A program made the position numbers and the translations under genes. The notes below the pieces were generated by a model, which ran no database searches, was not told where the DNA came from, and was given only the letters and a program-made list of their open reading frames with translations. This document shows, piece by piece, positions 12,001 through 23,451 of a stretch of 64,000 nucleotides of DNA. Each line of letters begins with the position of its first letter. Position 1 is the stretch's first letter. Source of the DNA: Dreissena polymorpha (taxonomy: Eukaryota > Mollusca > Bivalvia > Myida > Dreissenidae); assembly GCF_020536995.1 (NCBI RefSeq), contig NC_068362.1:1069394-1133393 (forward strand), given 5' to 3'.

Positions 12001-13506
12001 CTTCGGTACATCTGATTGGATTCCTTTGAGGCGCGGGACTCTATCAGCGAGGTAGGGAACTGCACAGGCCAAACACCATCCCGCAAAGCTCTATGGCTGT
12101 CATTGGAATGCATATCGTTGCACCGTCGTTATGCGCACTTTAGCCAAGTGTATCCGACTTCAGAAGTGGTTTATTTTCCTACTTTTCCATGTCGTATTGG
12201 ACTTACCGGTAAAGGCTTTAGAGTATGTTGAGCCCATCCCGCCCTTGTTTTTGTCTGTCTGAGTGATCTTGTTAATAACTCGTGACCTCGAGGAGAGGTT
12301 AAGAGTCTGTCCTCTACAATTCAACTGTCTATCTGTTAGGAGTTTACACTTCCATTGGAATAGCTCTCGGGGTAACAGAGGCACTCACACTACACCATGT
12401 TAAGAAATCAGCAGTGTGGGAGATTCTTAAGATATTAAATCGTTGGTGCGGAATGTAGCCAAAGAAGGGAGGGAAGGGTGCGGAGTACCTTAAGGAAACG
12501 CCTTCTTACTGGTATAGTTACCGACGAACAAACTTAAAGTGCGTGAATTTAGCTTGTTATCATAGTTTATTTTTTTACAAACTAAACGTGTTTTTATTTC
12601 AGTGCTGTCCGGGATACGTGGCTACCGATTTGAGCAGCTTTAACGGTGAAAAAACAACCGACGAAGGTAACAACTACATCATCGTAATAACGCTCATATA
12701 ATTATGTTTGGCATTGTTCGACAGGGTTCTCATCGCAATACGCGGAATATTATAAGCACCCCCATTGCAAAGTATGGGGTATTGCTAATATATTAAAGGT
12801 CATTAGCTTAATTATTGATTAACTATAATATTCGTCGGATACTAATAATCGATGTCCTCACACCCCAAAAAGTAATTAATATACGAAAAGTGCTGCATGT
12901 ATATTCGAAATATATATCCAATGCATGACATAATGCTTAAGCAGGGGGGGGGGAAGGGTTACATGGAAGAATTTGTGGTTATGATCCAACAAATATACCT
13001 GATTGAGAAATCCACGAAATTTAAATTCAAGGAAAATATTTGAAATCACAATAGTTACCAACTTTTTTTTCAGCTCAGTACTTTTTTCGTATTTTATAAT
13101 TATTGTATGTTTTATTTTAGCCTCGCTCTTTGAAAATGGGTTTTAATGCATGTGCGTAAAGTTCGTCTCAGATTAGCCTGTGCAGTCCCCACAGATTAAT
13201 CATTGAAGACACTTTCCGCTTAATGATATTTATCGTTTAAAGAAAGTATCTTTATCAAAAATCCACTATAGGCGGAAAGTGTCCCGGATTAGCCCTTGCG
13301 GTCTGCACAGGCTTATACGGGACGACTTTTTACGAACATGCCTTAATCCCCCCCCCCATTAACAGAGCAATTATCATTTTACATTCAAAACCCTGTCAAC
13401 CATTTCAGGTGCAGATACTACTCTATATCTCGCGTTGTTGCCACCAAACGCAGCCTCCCCAAAGGGCGCGTTCGTTTGTGAGCGGAATATCACGAAGTTC
13501 TTGTAA
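3100..13506 (+). CDS. CBR1: Carbonyl reductase 1-like SDR, gene copy 1 (8 exons, 277 aa)
   Basis: NADPH-dependent cytosolic carbonyl reductase of the classical short-chain dehydrogenase/reductase family, expected to reduce carbonyls on quinones, prostaglandin-like and xenobiotic substrates (family knowledge). Exons: 3100-3126, 5436-5517, 6024-6202, 6500-6612, 7984-8112, 9669-9810, 12603-12666, 13409-13506. All introns are GT-AG and all frames join cleanly. Visible motifs: cofactor loop TGSNKGIG (residues 11-18), NNAA (89-92, the usual NNAG with Ala for Gly), Asn114 in MATNFWGT, catalytic Ser139 in VNISS, Tyr194 and Lys198 in AYGISK, and CCPGYVATD (225-233). The length of 277 aa equals human CBR1. 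The start ATG is the only one giving the N-terminus MSGSKRVAVVTG, just before the Rossmann strand. A conserved TATA-like box lies 59 bp upstream. A possible AATAAA is at 13966-13971. The family assignment is very likely; the substrate is unknown. Confidence 0.92.
3480..4770 (+). mobile_element. LINE relic in intron 1 of gene 1
   Basis: Plus-strand remnants of a LINE ORF2. KKPWFDIKC (about 3830-3858) fits the linker between endonuclease and reverse transcriptase. EFNTPFIDADTEANIQRLKN (about 4040-4095) fits the helix before the RT. LPIYVKLFNMLFDT...WLEGTIYAIYKSKGG (4150-4265) is the start of the RT domain, followed by a degraded 'MDHIFV' region at 4400. Later RT motifs are missing. A 3' UTR-like tail (TTGTTGTAATTTTTTGTCTG...TGTATTTTGACTGTA) runs to about 4770. 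Reading frames are interrupted several times. The 4150-4860 part is shared with gene 2, so it is older than the duplication. Confidence 0.65.
5197..5322. repeat. Palindromic foldback element in intron 1 of gene 1
   Basis: Near-perfect inverted arms: GATTACTGCCTGATCGTTTT...ATATATCAGGC on the left, and GCCTGATATATCACATAAC...AGGCAGTAATC on the right, around a GC-richer centre (CTCGGCACG...CTCGGCAAGCCTCGCC). In gene 2 (about 42253-42300) only a collapsed version remains, with most of the centre and one arm gone. Confidence 0.7.
8340..8482 (-). pseudogene. Unidentified antisense coding-like block in intron 5
   Basis: On the minus strand this reads openly as a charged, helix-prone segment: KELEQSFKQMREMLRAASEA, then ELPEANLAFARECSNIVAE. 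The counterpart in gene 2 (44870-45000) keeps the frame, except for one stop after KQMRD. It could be an old transposon or retropseudogene scrap; I do not recognise the protein. Confidence 0.3.
9780..9872 (+). repeat. 30-bp tandem repeat duplicating the exon 6 splice donor (gene 1)
   Basis: Three successive 30-bp units (core CCGGACATTGTGGTTAATTC then GGTAAGACGA) span the end of exon 6. The first donor is GT at 9811. An identical-looking second donor is at 9841, and the third unit is degenerate (GATTCAGTTGA). Use of the second donor would add ten in-frame residues, VRRPDIVLNS, without changing phase. Comparison with CBR1 (LNACCPG) favours the first donor. Confidence 0.75.
10777..12400 (-). mobile_element. 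Antisense LINE relic with RNase H domain, intron 6 of gene 1
   Basis: Minus-strand remains of a LINE of the kind that carries endonuclease, RT and RNase H. The RNase H start WTHTFTDGSSN (about 11416-11450, with the first catalytic Asp in FTDGS) is followed by a frame-shifted YSTNFRSKAVALK (about 11300-11338). At 10785-10925 there is the C-terminal zinc-binding-like region (RLRTSHNRMNYHMF...RIGESDQCLCQTGS...KHLLL). From 11700 to 12400 come pieces of the N-terminal part, such as ASKESNQMYRSHP. The RT and most of the endonuclease are missing, and frames are broken repeatedly. Shared with gene 2. Confidence 0.65.
13138..13347. mobile_element. MITE with GTAAAGTTCGTC-type TIRs, intron 7 of gene 1
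   Basis: A roughly 210-bp element: GCATGTGCGTAAAGTTCGTC...GATTAGCCTGTGCAGTCC on the left, and GGTCTGCACAGGCTTATACG...GACTTTTTACGAACATGC on the right. Gene 2 retains only the right end (51876-51935), so the insertion predates the duplication and was later trimmed there. Confidence 0.65.
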
Positions 13507-15659
13507 GTGGGGAGAAATGAAAAGACAATACGAGGGAACCTCCCCTGTTAAGTTTTCGCCACTCAAACTTTAGAAAACTTTGGCAATCTGAACAGCATAA
13601 TTTTGATTTTGAAAGATTTTCTCACAATATTTTAAAGTTTTGACTGTTAGAGAAACCGTATCCAAGCTTGTCAGAATTTATGTACATTAAATGTATATTT
13701 CACGTTGTCATTGCGTTTAAATTTATTATATAAAAAATGAAAAATAGTCTTCAAACATGGTTATTTGTATACAATGCAACGTTTATATCTTAGATTTTAC
13801 GCATTCCCGGAACTTCCATTACTAAAACTATTGATGTCTTGTTACATACCAATAGAAGTAAATTACTACCAAACTGTCTATAATTGAAGACTTGGCATCT
13901 CCGCTGTTCAATTTACCATACCGTTATCTCTTTTTCAAAGGAAAAGTGTGTACTAGTTTATAAAAAATAAAGTATACGTTTACGCCTTAGTTGTAAAAGA
14001 AAACTTAGTGGTAGTAGATTAAATGTTATGAAGAAAAATTAATCATTCGCAATGGAAGCATTTATGTGTTCAAAAATGTAATTACTTATGTGAAAATGGA
14101 AAACTAACTGCAGTGGTGGAGTGTTTGTTTTCATCTTGACATTATTTCGCATAACCGTGAATTAATAGACCAGATATCAATTGGAAATACAACTTAACAA
14201 AATCCTTTTTCATTAGACCGTTTATGAAACATGAATGTGAGAATCTTTTTTCATTAACATTTTGGACCTTTTCCTGTCTCATAAAAGGGAATAATTCTCA
14301 ATGGAAAGACCATGACAAAATCATGTTAAAAACCAGATGTGAAAGCTGAAGAGAAGACAATATTTTCGCAGCAGTTTCTCTGCAGTTAACTTTCGATAGT
14401 GTTCCATAAGCATAAGGGGCAGTGAATTTGTTCGGTTGAGATCATTTGCAAGAATAACGTCTCCGAAGCAATCCAATAATTAATCTTTAGGAAAATGGCG
14501 TCCGGGACTTTATCATTTACAAGTGATTTACTTTGCCGAAAAATGTATTCATTTTCTGGGTAAATGGAGTTTTGAAGTATAATAAAGCTGACTGAGTCTC
14601 TATCTACAAATACATACAGTTGCAATTACAAAACTGTAGTTTCTGTTACCATATGTTAACTTGACACTGTTAGAACTGAGCAGATGTCCGTTTACCATGT
14701 CGACCAACAGTTTTGTGACATTTGTATGGTTTCCAAAATGAGGCTTAAGCATTCCCGTACTATTCTGGCTTGAACAGCCTGGATGTGAGTTGTAATGTAC
14801 AAGTATTTTTTATAGACAAAGTATTATGTACTAGAGTTTCTATAACATCAGTTTGAAAGGCATCAGATTTGTACCAAATATATCGGTATTGTTTACGGAA
14901 CAGCTACTCCGAACCCCAATCCATAATACTTCATATGACATTTACTTAATAGCACGTTTAAACAAACATAGTTCGATCCCTTGCGTATCACTCATACACT
15001 TGAATATGGCAATACCGTCTTTCCGTCATTCTATTTTGTGCAAGGCGTATAAACAAACGTGTCCGTACCGTTTAAAGGCTCCGTTTATTTGGCAAGAATA
15101 TCCCTCCTTGATCCGGACACTGAGAACGAATTCAGCTTGACGTCCTTTAGCAGCTGGAATGACCAGAACTGCAGTAACATCAGAAAACGCGTCGCGAATG
15201 GGCACGGGCACGATGCCTTATAGGCCAAATGTACACTGTCAGTGTTTCGTTTGCTAGCGTTCGTTTGTTTTGTTTATGCGGCTTAGGAGTGCGTTTACAA
15301 GAACCGCTTCACTGACCAACGGGTGTACCTGGTGGGACGGAATCGCTAATATAGTTTGATGACATTTCGGAAATAACTTTCATGTATGTAGATTAGGGAG
15401 GTTACTTTTACTACGGACATTATTATATAATTAGTATGTGACTTTGACGTAAGAAAATTAAACTAACATTTTGAATGTTGAAAATATGCCAGAAATTTTT
15501 TAAAAGTCTAATACACATTTACATTTCAAATCCTACTATTTACTGTTGTTATCGTCGTTTAAAAAAAATAAATGCTCATTTGTCTTATAACAATCGGGCA
15601 CTTCAAATCTAATAATGACCACCAACCGACAAGTAATTTACACCTATATTGAATGCAAC

Positions 15660-15802
15660 AATGTAACAAGGTCGCAGTGCAGTGGATATGGTGCCCGTCT
15701 AGCGATCGGGAGGTCATGGGCTCGATCCCCACTGTGGGAGCGTTCTTTAGATTTTCCCCCGATATACACAAATTACTGGTTCTAGTCCCAAGAGACTTAC
15801 AT
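15660..15802 (+). mobile_element. tRNA-derived SINE
   Basis: A head with pol III-like boxes: A-box region GCAGTGGATATGGTGCCCG, and B-box-like GGGCTCGATCCCC 35-40 bp later, as in tRNA-derived SINE heads. A non-tRNA body follows (GATATACACAAATTACTGGT...). No intact cloverleaf. Confidence 0.55.
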
Positions 15803-15803
15803 G

Positions 15804-16654
15804 GTCGTTAATCACGGACGCCACCTCTTTTTGGCGATGCATTAATAAATAAGCTAAATCCAAGGTGGCGCTAAAGACCGGACGTTTAGAAATTTTGAGG
15901 ATAATTCTACAGGATGAATATATTTTATATGTTTGTTTAAACATATTTCGCATTATTAAAAAAATCTGGCAATGAAGTGCAATTAAGCGAAGAATAATAC
16001 ATCAACATATGGAAAGAAATATACAATCACAGTCCATTTGGAAACGAGTTATACGAGAACAAGTCCAGCGGATTTATTCGCTAAAGCCATCAAACGATTG
16101 CGCTCAACACCTAGAAGTTGCTTCGTGCACAAACACATTCGCTTTTTGCGGATCTCATAGATAACTTTGAATTTTTCCAAAACAGATGGAGCCTATGCCA
16201 AGGAGGTGGCGCTAATGACAGGAGGGGGCGAAATTGCACGATATATGAATCAGCAGATGGCATATATGCATCAGGTTGCATATGTTCAAAGCAATGGTTG
16301 GATGTCGTTAGCGTTTTCATTTGATGGAACTTTGCTCGTCACACTGGAAAAAACAACGATATACTTGCAAAAACGCCACCATGACACAACTTATATAGGT
16401 CCTCACGTTTGCAAATGGGTTGTACTTGCGTGCTCACCGTTTATGTTTGGATTCATTGATCTTCGCTGCATCGCACTTCATTGTCCGATTTTTTTTAAAT
16501 AAAGCGAAATATGTTGAAAAACATATACAAATTACGCACTCTGTTAAATAATCCGTGAATTTTCAAAACACCCGGCCCTTAGGGCCACCTCGGAAGTAGC
16601 ATGGGCTCATTTATTAATTCATCGCAAAAAGAGGTGGCGCCCGTGATTAACGGC
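15804..16654. mobile_element. TIR element, about 850 bp
   Basis: Inverted ends of about 80 bp: GTTAATCACGGACGCCACCT...GGTGGCGCTAAAGACCGG on the left, and CCGGCCCTTAGGGCCACCT...AGGTGGCGCCCGTGATTAAC on the right. The interior has an open frame at 16167-16502 with no recognisable domain. No clear target duplication was found, so the superfamily is undetermined. Confidence 0.6.
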
Positions 16655-16659
16655 CGTGC

Positions 16660-18475
16660 TTAATGATGTGCTAAATGACAGATGACACATAAATAGAAAA
16701 ATGTCGGGATAATGTCATACATTATATTACCGCTGGTATCGATTAATCTTTATACAATCATTTTAAATACGCCTTCGTCTGGACTAAAATTTGATGATAG
16801 ATCTACCAATAACTTCCATAATAATGTATGTCACATAGATATTAATTTTGTAATAAGGGAAAACAAGCGTTTGAAATTCAGCACTAAACACTCAATTGAA
16901 ATTATTCGGTTTGGATGCGTTAACATTTCTAAACGTGTTAATATTTTCGAATGTTATTAAAGTTAATTTTTTGTGATATCCATGTAATTTACATTAAGCA
17001 TGTATTGTTTTATCCTTGGCATTGTTGACGGCGTGCTTTTGTTTTACAAATGAGCTTTCTATTGGTCATGATTCTCTGTTTACAATGAATGAAACGCTAC
17101 TCGTTTAACGTTTTATCTTAAAAAGTTAACATTTTGGTTCCCCGTTAAAAACTGTTGCGTTGAATAGCAATACAATTTTAATATTCAACGTTTTCTACTT
17201 ATCACAAACAAAATATGGTAAAAAAACAGGGGGTTTAACCTGTCACGGGTTCTCACAACAAAACAATGCCGTTGAAGCAAAGAATCTTCTATTTCATCCA
17301 CTCAACTCATCTAATTCAACTGTATTGATCAGCTAATGGGATAACCGTAATTTCATTAACAATTCAGCATAAGCAAAATGCACAACATTGTAAGTACTAA
17401 CGATGAAGATAAACAATAGGGTCAAAATGATATACTAGTTCAAAATGTGTAATGCTGAAATGTGATAAGTTGTAATTAGTATTTAAACACTTCAACGTAT
17501 AGCATAGCTTATCGGTAAAACTTGTGTGCAATACTTAACCTTAGTTAAACCAATTAAACCAAACACATTAAGAAAAAGAGATGTGTACCAGAACAAATAC
17601 TTGACCGGATTTCTACACAAGGTAATATCTTAAATGGTGCAATATTTTAAGACATGCAAGGCAACGTCATTTCGAGTGTGATAAAGGGAATAGGAAATTA
17701 TTCAGAAATATAATAAAAATGCTTAAGTCATTCGCGACATGTGTATACATATGCTATGCAGCCTGATTAAAATAAAATTATATAATCAGCAACAAACTGA
17801 AAAAGTACAAATGACAGCTCTAAGTTTGAATATCGCCGTGTTCTGATTTAAAATGTGCCTCAACTACAAACAGTAGTCATTAAATTTTTTACCAAATGTA
17901 TCTTCAATGCAAATACGATTTACCTGCTGTATTACATCGTACATGGTATCTTATCTAGTGGGTAGAGTTGAAGGAGTGCCTTTCGATTAATGAAACGTTG
18001 CACGATATGGTAAATGACGGATAATTGATCAGAAAAAAATCGATGATGAACAGACTCATGCATTATCATGTTAACGTTTATGTTTTGGGAATATATACTT
18101 TTGGCTCGCTACAGCCATTCCCCTCCCTTCTCCTACTTCGGATTCCTTTGGGCAGTTGTTAGTTATTGATTGTAATATAATATACACACATTAACACATA
18201 GATTTATGAAATGTTCTTTATATAACTGTCAGTGCATTTAACAAAAGTTATTTTTACTTATAGCACATTCCCACAATAATATTGTTTGCGTGTTTTGATC
18301 CGGACTGATTTTGACATTTGTAACTGAATCGATAACCAGAAGAAATCACAAATGATAATATGCAAAAAAGAAACATAAAAGTGAAAAAACAAAAAGAGTA
18401 CATAAAAATCACACGTTCTTAGTCTAAAAAACTTTGATACCGACAAAACATAAATGCAATTTGAAAGCAAAATTT
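16660..18475. other. AT-rich stretch without recognised features
   Basis: I found no coding domain, tRNA or terminal-repeat structure here. The short open frame at 16712-16960 has no recognisable motif. Confidence 0.5.
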
Positions 18476-18479
18476 AATG

Positions 18480-19078
18480 TACGGTAATAACATTAAGTTT
18501 TCGGACATTTACAAATATTTATTGTTTTTTCGTGTACGAAACGGAAAATATTAAAAAAAAATTACAGGTGTCCGAAAATTTTGCGTCAAAAATTAAATGT
18601 CAAAAAATCATTATTAAATTGGAATAAAAGCAAAAAATCAATGCACAATGCTCTGTCAACTTTAAAATAAAAACAACTGCACAACTTTCCTTACTCATGT
18701 CTGAAATGATACGGAACAAAAAAAGGAAAAACATTAAACATACTGCTTCCTTAATAGGAAGATATGATTTAAAATTATGTAGGGTGAAGCGATTGTTTTC
18801 TTCCGGTATTCATGGTTATTTACCCAATTAAGCAAATGTTATGAACATTTGCCCTCTGCGTCTCCCAGGTTTTATGACCTTAATCCATTGGTCAAACCGC
18901 ATGATCAAAGCGTCACAAGATAAGCGAGTACAGTGCGGAAATCTGGTAAAATAGAGCCGAGAAATATACTGTCAAAAAATGATAAAGAAAAATTCGCATG
19001 TCCAAAAAATAAGAGACACGAAAAAAAATATTTTGGCCAAACCAGGGTGTTTCCGAAAATTTAGAGTAATTACGGTAT
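18480..19078. mobile_element. Possible mariner-like element with long degenerate TIRs
   Basis: Ends are roughly inverted: GTACGGTAATAACATTAAGT...TTTCGGACA on the left, and TTTCCGAAAATTTAGAGTAA...TTACGGTAT on the right. TA-type ends and shared inner motifs (TTTTTTCGTGT, TGTCAAAAAAT) continue for over 100 bp on each side. No transposase frame. The match is imperfect. Confidence 0.4.
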
Positions 19079-19079
19079 T

Positions 19080-20880
19080 AAGTAATATCGAAACCGTACA
19101 GCGAAAGTAACATACACGCACTACGGGAATTCCTATAAAATAATCTCAACAAAGGCGACAAATATACATATGAACCTATTTAGCAGAGGAAAGGAGGCAC
19201 ATTTCGGGTCCAAATTAGCCCTTAAATAGTATTGCATCGCATAATTATGAATAAGTTATACGAACTAATTTAGCGATTTTATTGCAGTCCGCGCTTGTTT
19301 CTCGGAATGTGTTTGTATTGATAAAGACTATAATGGTATGCACAACTTACAAAATCAGAGGCAAGGAAGTCCAGAGTAAAATTTCACTACTTGAATGCTA
19401 GATTTGCTAACAGCTTTTCAATGTCGTGGAAATCGTAAAAAAACTTTTCAAACCAAATATTATCTTAAGGGCCTTCGCTACCGAAACTAAAAAGAACAAT
19501 GTCATAATGCCCAATGAAATCCATTGAAATCAAAATATGCACACATTTAAATTGTTAGTCAAATAATTGCTGTCATATATAATTAAAGGACTCGGGGCAT
19601 ATGAAAACACAACAACACATATTTTCTATTAATATCAATATTTTTATAAAACAAATGTCACGACTGATTCTGAAAAAAATATCTAGGCAAAGTCTGAGAA
19701 TATTTATTTTATCGACCATTTTTAGCATGGTACGAATGTAATCTATTAATGCGAAACTCTAGATCTTGAACGATAGGCGGTTAAACGAGAATATAATGGG
19801 TTATGCAATAATTGATGAAAATATTGATACATAGTATATATGCAAAAACAATATCAAATAACACAGACATATAAACAAATGTAACAAGATCAACTACTTA
19901 AAAAAGAAATAAGTTCATAGGGACGTCTATTGCGATATGTTAACAACTGGAATTTGGCAACCCCGAATATATCATCAATTTGAGCACTGTGTATGTTAAA
20001 CTACAATTGCTGGAAAATAACACTCTGAAGCTTTACCAAACGATATATTTATGAAAGCAAAACGTCAAATAAAACAAATATACTTTCACGGTATCAGTTA
20101 ATCATATTCATGATGTTCAAACACGAATGTGGTTTCGATCTGTTATTAAACCAGATTTGGTGTTCGGACCCCACCAAGTACATACGATGATTAACAATGA
20201 CGCATTTTATGAACGCAACACAAACAAAATAACGCAAGCATAAAAACAAATGACAGCGCCCAAACGGCCAATAAGTCATTGCGGACTACCAGCGCATGCG
20301 CACTGCTTGTTCTTGTTCGACTGCAGGTCGTGTCATTCCAATCGCTAAAGGATGCCACGTAAATTTTGTATTCCATGTCCAGCTTTAGGGATGCAATTCT
20401 TACAACTTTGACGGAGCGTAATTCAGCGTTTGTTCATATGTCCTGTACAATATAACATGGCGTGAAGACGGTATAATCGTATTCAATGCTATGTAATACG
20501 AAGTACGTATAGCTGAACATGTTGGTAATCATGAAAACTCAAAACTTGTGCTTTACAACTGTAGTTTCCTGCAAACTTCAAAGATTCTTCCGGTTTGAAT
20601 AGTTGACAGATAAAACTCGATGACGTCATTTTCGTTTCTAGGCCAAGTTACGTTAGACCAAGGTAAACCGACGGAGAAACATTCTGAGTGTAGAGTACAA
20701 TCAACATGAACGTAATATATTAATTAATACACTAAATAATTTTATAATTTTATTGAATATAATATCGCTTTACATTTTTCGTTCTTCCCATGGGACCACA
20801 TAGGAAATTACTTGATTATCGATATATAGAGAGTATTCGGAGCGGCATGTTGTCAACACTTAATTATAGATTATAATACC
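19080..20880. other. AT-rich stretch without recognised features
   Basis: No convincing gene, RNA or transposon. Open frames on the minus strand at 20094-20376 lack recognisable motifs. Confidence 0.5.
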
Positions 20881-20892
20881 TTAATACTTACG

Positions 20893-21010
20893 TTACTATA
20901 TATAGTAACACAATTGACTCGAATGCATGTGATAATCGGCCAAAGCAAGGTGATTATCACGTTTGGCCCTGCAGGGCCAAATGTTGATAGTCGATAATCG
21001 GCCCCGATGA
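20893..21010. repeat. Hairpin block with GTGATAATCGGCC motifs
   Basis: Contains two perfect 18-bp palindromes, GTTACTATATATAGTAAC near 20893 and TTGGCCCTGCAGGGCCAA at 20963-20980. They are flanked by inverted GATAATCGGCC / GATTATC motifs that also build the hairpin at 21731-21871. Probably a foldback element or one end of a larger one. Confidence 0.5.
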
Positions 21011-21730
21011 CGTCAGGGCCAATGCGTTACGTAATAACAAAATGGCGTCCATATTCAGTCTCAGCCCACGGTGATCGATACAATTAACCACAACTCAACG
21101 AAAGAATCGAACATAATGTTAACGACACGTAGCACACATTTTGGATAATACAAATATCGATTGAAACTGAAATTCTTCTGTACATTAGATATATGCCTCT
21201 ATTTGAGCTTTAGCAGGATTCATCGAACTGACGAACAGCAAAATTTATAGTTTAAGAAACACTTACCTCGACAACCTAAATCCAATGTTTATAATAATGA
21301 AATAACAACGATGTGCTATTCCGTTCTTTTTGTTATTCCATCGATTTTTTATATTGATTTTAAATCACACTTTTTAAAACGATTGTAGTCTATCGAATGC
21401 TAGCCACTTTCACCATAAACACGATTTACGAAATCGAATGACTTGTCGGAGCGATTACATAAAATTGATCCCTAATAATGTATGAAAAACACACAATCCG
21501 AAAGAAGTTTTGGATTTGTTCGATGCTAAAAAATGTTATTATGTTCAATATAAATCCTCCACGACGGAATTGTTGTCCCTAAAATAAAGAGAAACTAAAC
21601 TGCGTTTCGTCACAAAAATGACGTCACATGAGATACGTCATAAATTGCGTGATCATTGAATGAAAATTAAAGTACGGATTTCCGGTTCTGTAATAAATAG
21701 TACAGTTAACGGGGATTAAGTATTAAAGAC

Positions 21731-21871
21731 GTTAATACCATCGTTGCTTGAGGGCCAGAAGTGATAATCGGCCCAGGAGTGATAATCGCTCTCAGGCCTA
21801 CGGCCTTCGGGGCGATTATTCACTCTGCGGGCCGATTATCACTTGTGGCCCTCAAGCAACTAGGTATTAAC
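21731..21871. mobile_element. Foldback hairpin element
   Basis: Inverted arms of about 60 bp: GTTAATACC..GTTGCTTGAGGGCC..AGTGATAATCGGCCC, and the mirror GGGCCGATTATCACT..GGCCCTCAAGCAAC..GGTATTAAC. The centre reads GGCCTACGGCC. GC-rich against an AT-rich background. Confidence 0.65.
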
Positions 21872-22061
21872 CTCTAAATAAATGATCATGACGGCTGTCG
21901 AACATTCCCGCCCCGCCATAGATGCGTGACGAAAGACTTTAATAGATCATTACTATTGTGATACATCGTCTATCGAAGCTCATGTAAAATCAATTATTTA
22001 TACGGCACACTTTTCATTAAGTCTATTGTTGTTTTTTCTAAGATAAAGGATTTATTGTGCC

Positions 22062-22158
22062 ATGGATTTCCTAAAAAACCGAATCTTTGAAATAGCACTG
22101 ATGCTGGTAATGCCGCTAACGTTTACATGCCTTCCAGCTGAAATACCTCAGTTTTTCG
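22062..22158 (+). CDS. Candidate first coding exon of a secreted peptide
   Basis: ATG at 22062 opens a reading frame with a classical signal peptide: a short charged N-terminus (MDFLKNR), a hydrophobic core (IALMLVMPLTFT), and a likely cleavage near CLPA. After PQFF the frame meets a strong splice donor, G|GTGAGT, at 22159 (phase 1). The context CCATGG is favourable for initiation. The exon is too short for ORF size filters. A downstream partner is suggested at 35655-35878, whose phase matches. The function is unknown. Confidence 0.4.
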
Positions 22159-22452
22159 GTGAGTTATGTTAAGCTCTTTCAATGCGTTTCGTATATTTGA
22201 AGTAGTGATTAAATATCGAAAACATCATACATATACTGTACTGCGCTTGCATAAAAAATGCGGGAGTACACGAAGGAAACTTTACCTGTCCGGCATGTTG
22301 ACCACTAACAAAACTCACATGCTAACGCGAACCGCCTCGCGTGTACTAACAACTGCACCCACTAGACAGCCATCCTCAAATACGTTCTACTGTCGTGAGG
22401 AGAATTAATGAGGCGTGCGCATGCGCACTGATAATCCGATACAGGACGCATA

Positions 22453-23281
22453 CACAATCGGGACACCTCGGACAATTCCGCCATATCGGCGATCGTCTCT
22501 CGGGTGTATTTGGTGGAAGGATATGTCTAACGCCTCTAGGCGGAAGATATTACACCGAAAATATAGTTCGGGTTACACACCATTAAATTTGCACTAAATT
22601 AACTGATAATATACATATAGAAGGACCAATGTTATTGTTAAACATTAGTTGTCATTGCATACAAAATAGTCAAATGTTAATTAAATGTTTAGAAAGCCTA
22701 TTAGTTGTTTCTTGAAGTATAAACAATACCATTATTCAAACTGAAAGAACCATTATTTCTTATTATTGCATTAATTACCGGTACAACATTACGGATGTTC
22801 TGCAGGGCGACAAACTTTGAGATTTAATCCATATGTTTAGGTTCTATACCATAAACAATCGTACAACACTGTACAGTGGTACAGGGAAAACTCTTCGGTG
22901 TAATATAAGAAATAGTAAACTCCACTTCGAACCCCCCCCCAAAAAAAAAACAAAACAACAACAACATTATAGTGACAAGCCAGGCAGTCACAAACTGTAT
23001 ACAGACAAAAGCCATATGGCCCTCAGTGGGGTTAACTATTACCAGTATTGAGACACCTAAAGGGTTTCGCAGGATGGAATAAGTGGAGAGCTTGATTGAA
23101 TTTGAGAAACAATTCTTTCTGTGCATTTGATGCTGGCAACCATACAGTACTTCTGGCAGATATTTTTTATATTTTAGCCTAGGCAACTTAATTCCAGATG
23201 TTATTCTGGCCAGACCGATACTCTTTAGCTGGGCAACCAAAAAACTAAATATGGTCAACTGTGCAGGCAACAATTGTAACT
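22453..23281 (-). repeat. Long inverted repeat, arm 2
   Basis: Reverse-complement partner of 1395-2473. It begins with the highly conserved block CAATCGGGACACCTCGGACA at 22454. A homopolymer pair C10/A10 at about 22929-22950 has been inserted or expanded inside it. The two arms bracket gene 1 and about 20 kb. The family is unrecognised: no LTR, TIR or tRNA-like signature is clear to me. Confidence 0.8.
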
Positions 23282-23451
23282 AGAAGTGGCACGGCAGAGG
23301 CCGACGCGTATCCGCACGCCGCATGTTTGACCCAGTAAGTATTTAAATGAACCTAGTGGTGAATATAATGGATCAGCCCTGTTTTAGCCTTAAGTGTAAA
23401 TTGGTTATTCCAATACTGTGGAGACACCAATAACACCTATAAACAAATTAA

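Larger units (their letters stand above)
2820..14850 (+). repeat. Segmental duplication, unit 1 (carries CBR1-like gene 1)
   Basis: Collinear similarity with about 40270-55330 runs from upstream of the promoter (the AGAATTCGTTCAT block near 2827 matches 40276), through all exons and introns, to beyond the gene (14140-14850 matches 52800-55330). The boundaries are my estimate from reading. Size is about 12.0 kb here and 15.1 kb in unit 2; the difference is explained largely by insertions in unit 2. Confidence 0.8.

Noticed and set aside
14853-15211. Overlapping open frames on both strands downstream of gene 1
   Set aside because: No recognisable domain, no splice or poly(A) context.
15559-15771. 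Minus-strand open frame containing TVGIEPMTSRS
   Set aside because: A familiar artefact of translating the reverse strand of tRNA-derived SINEs; not a protein gene.
16167-16502. Open frame of 111 codons inside the 850-bp TIR element
   Set aside because: No similarity to any transposase motif I know; probably chance.
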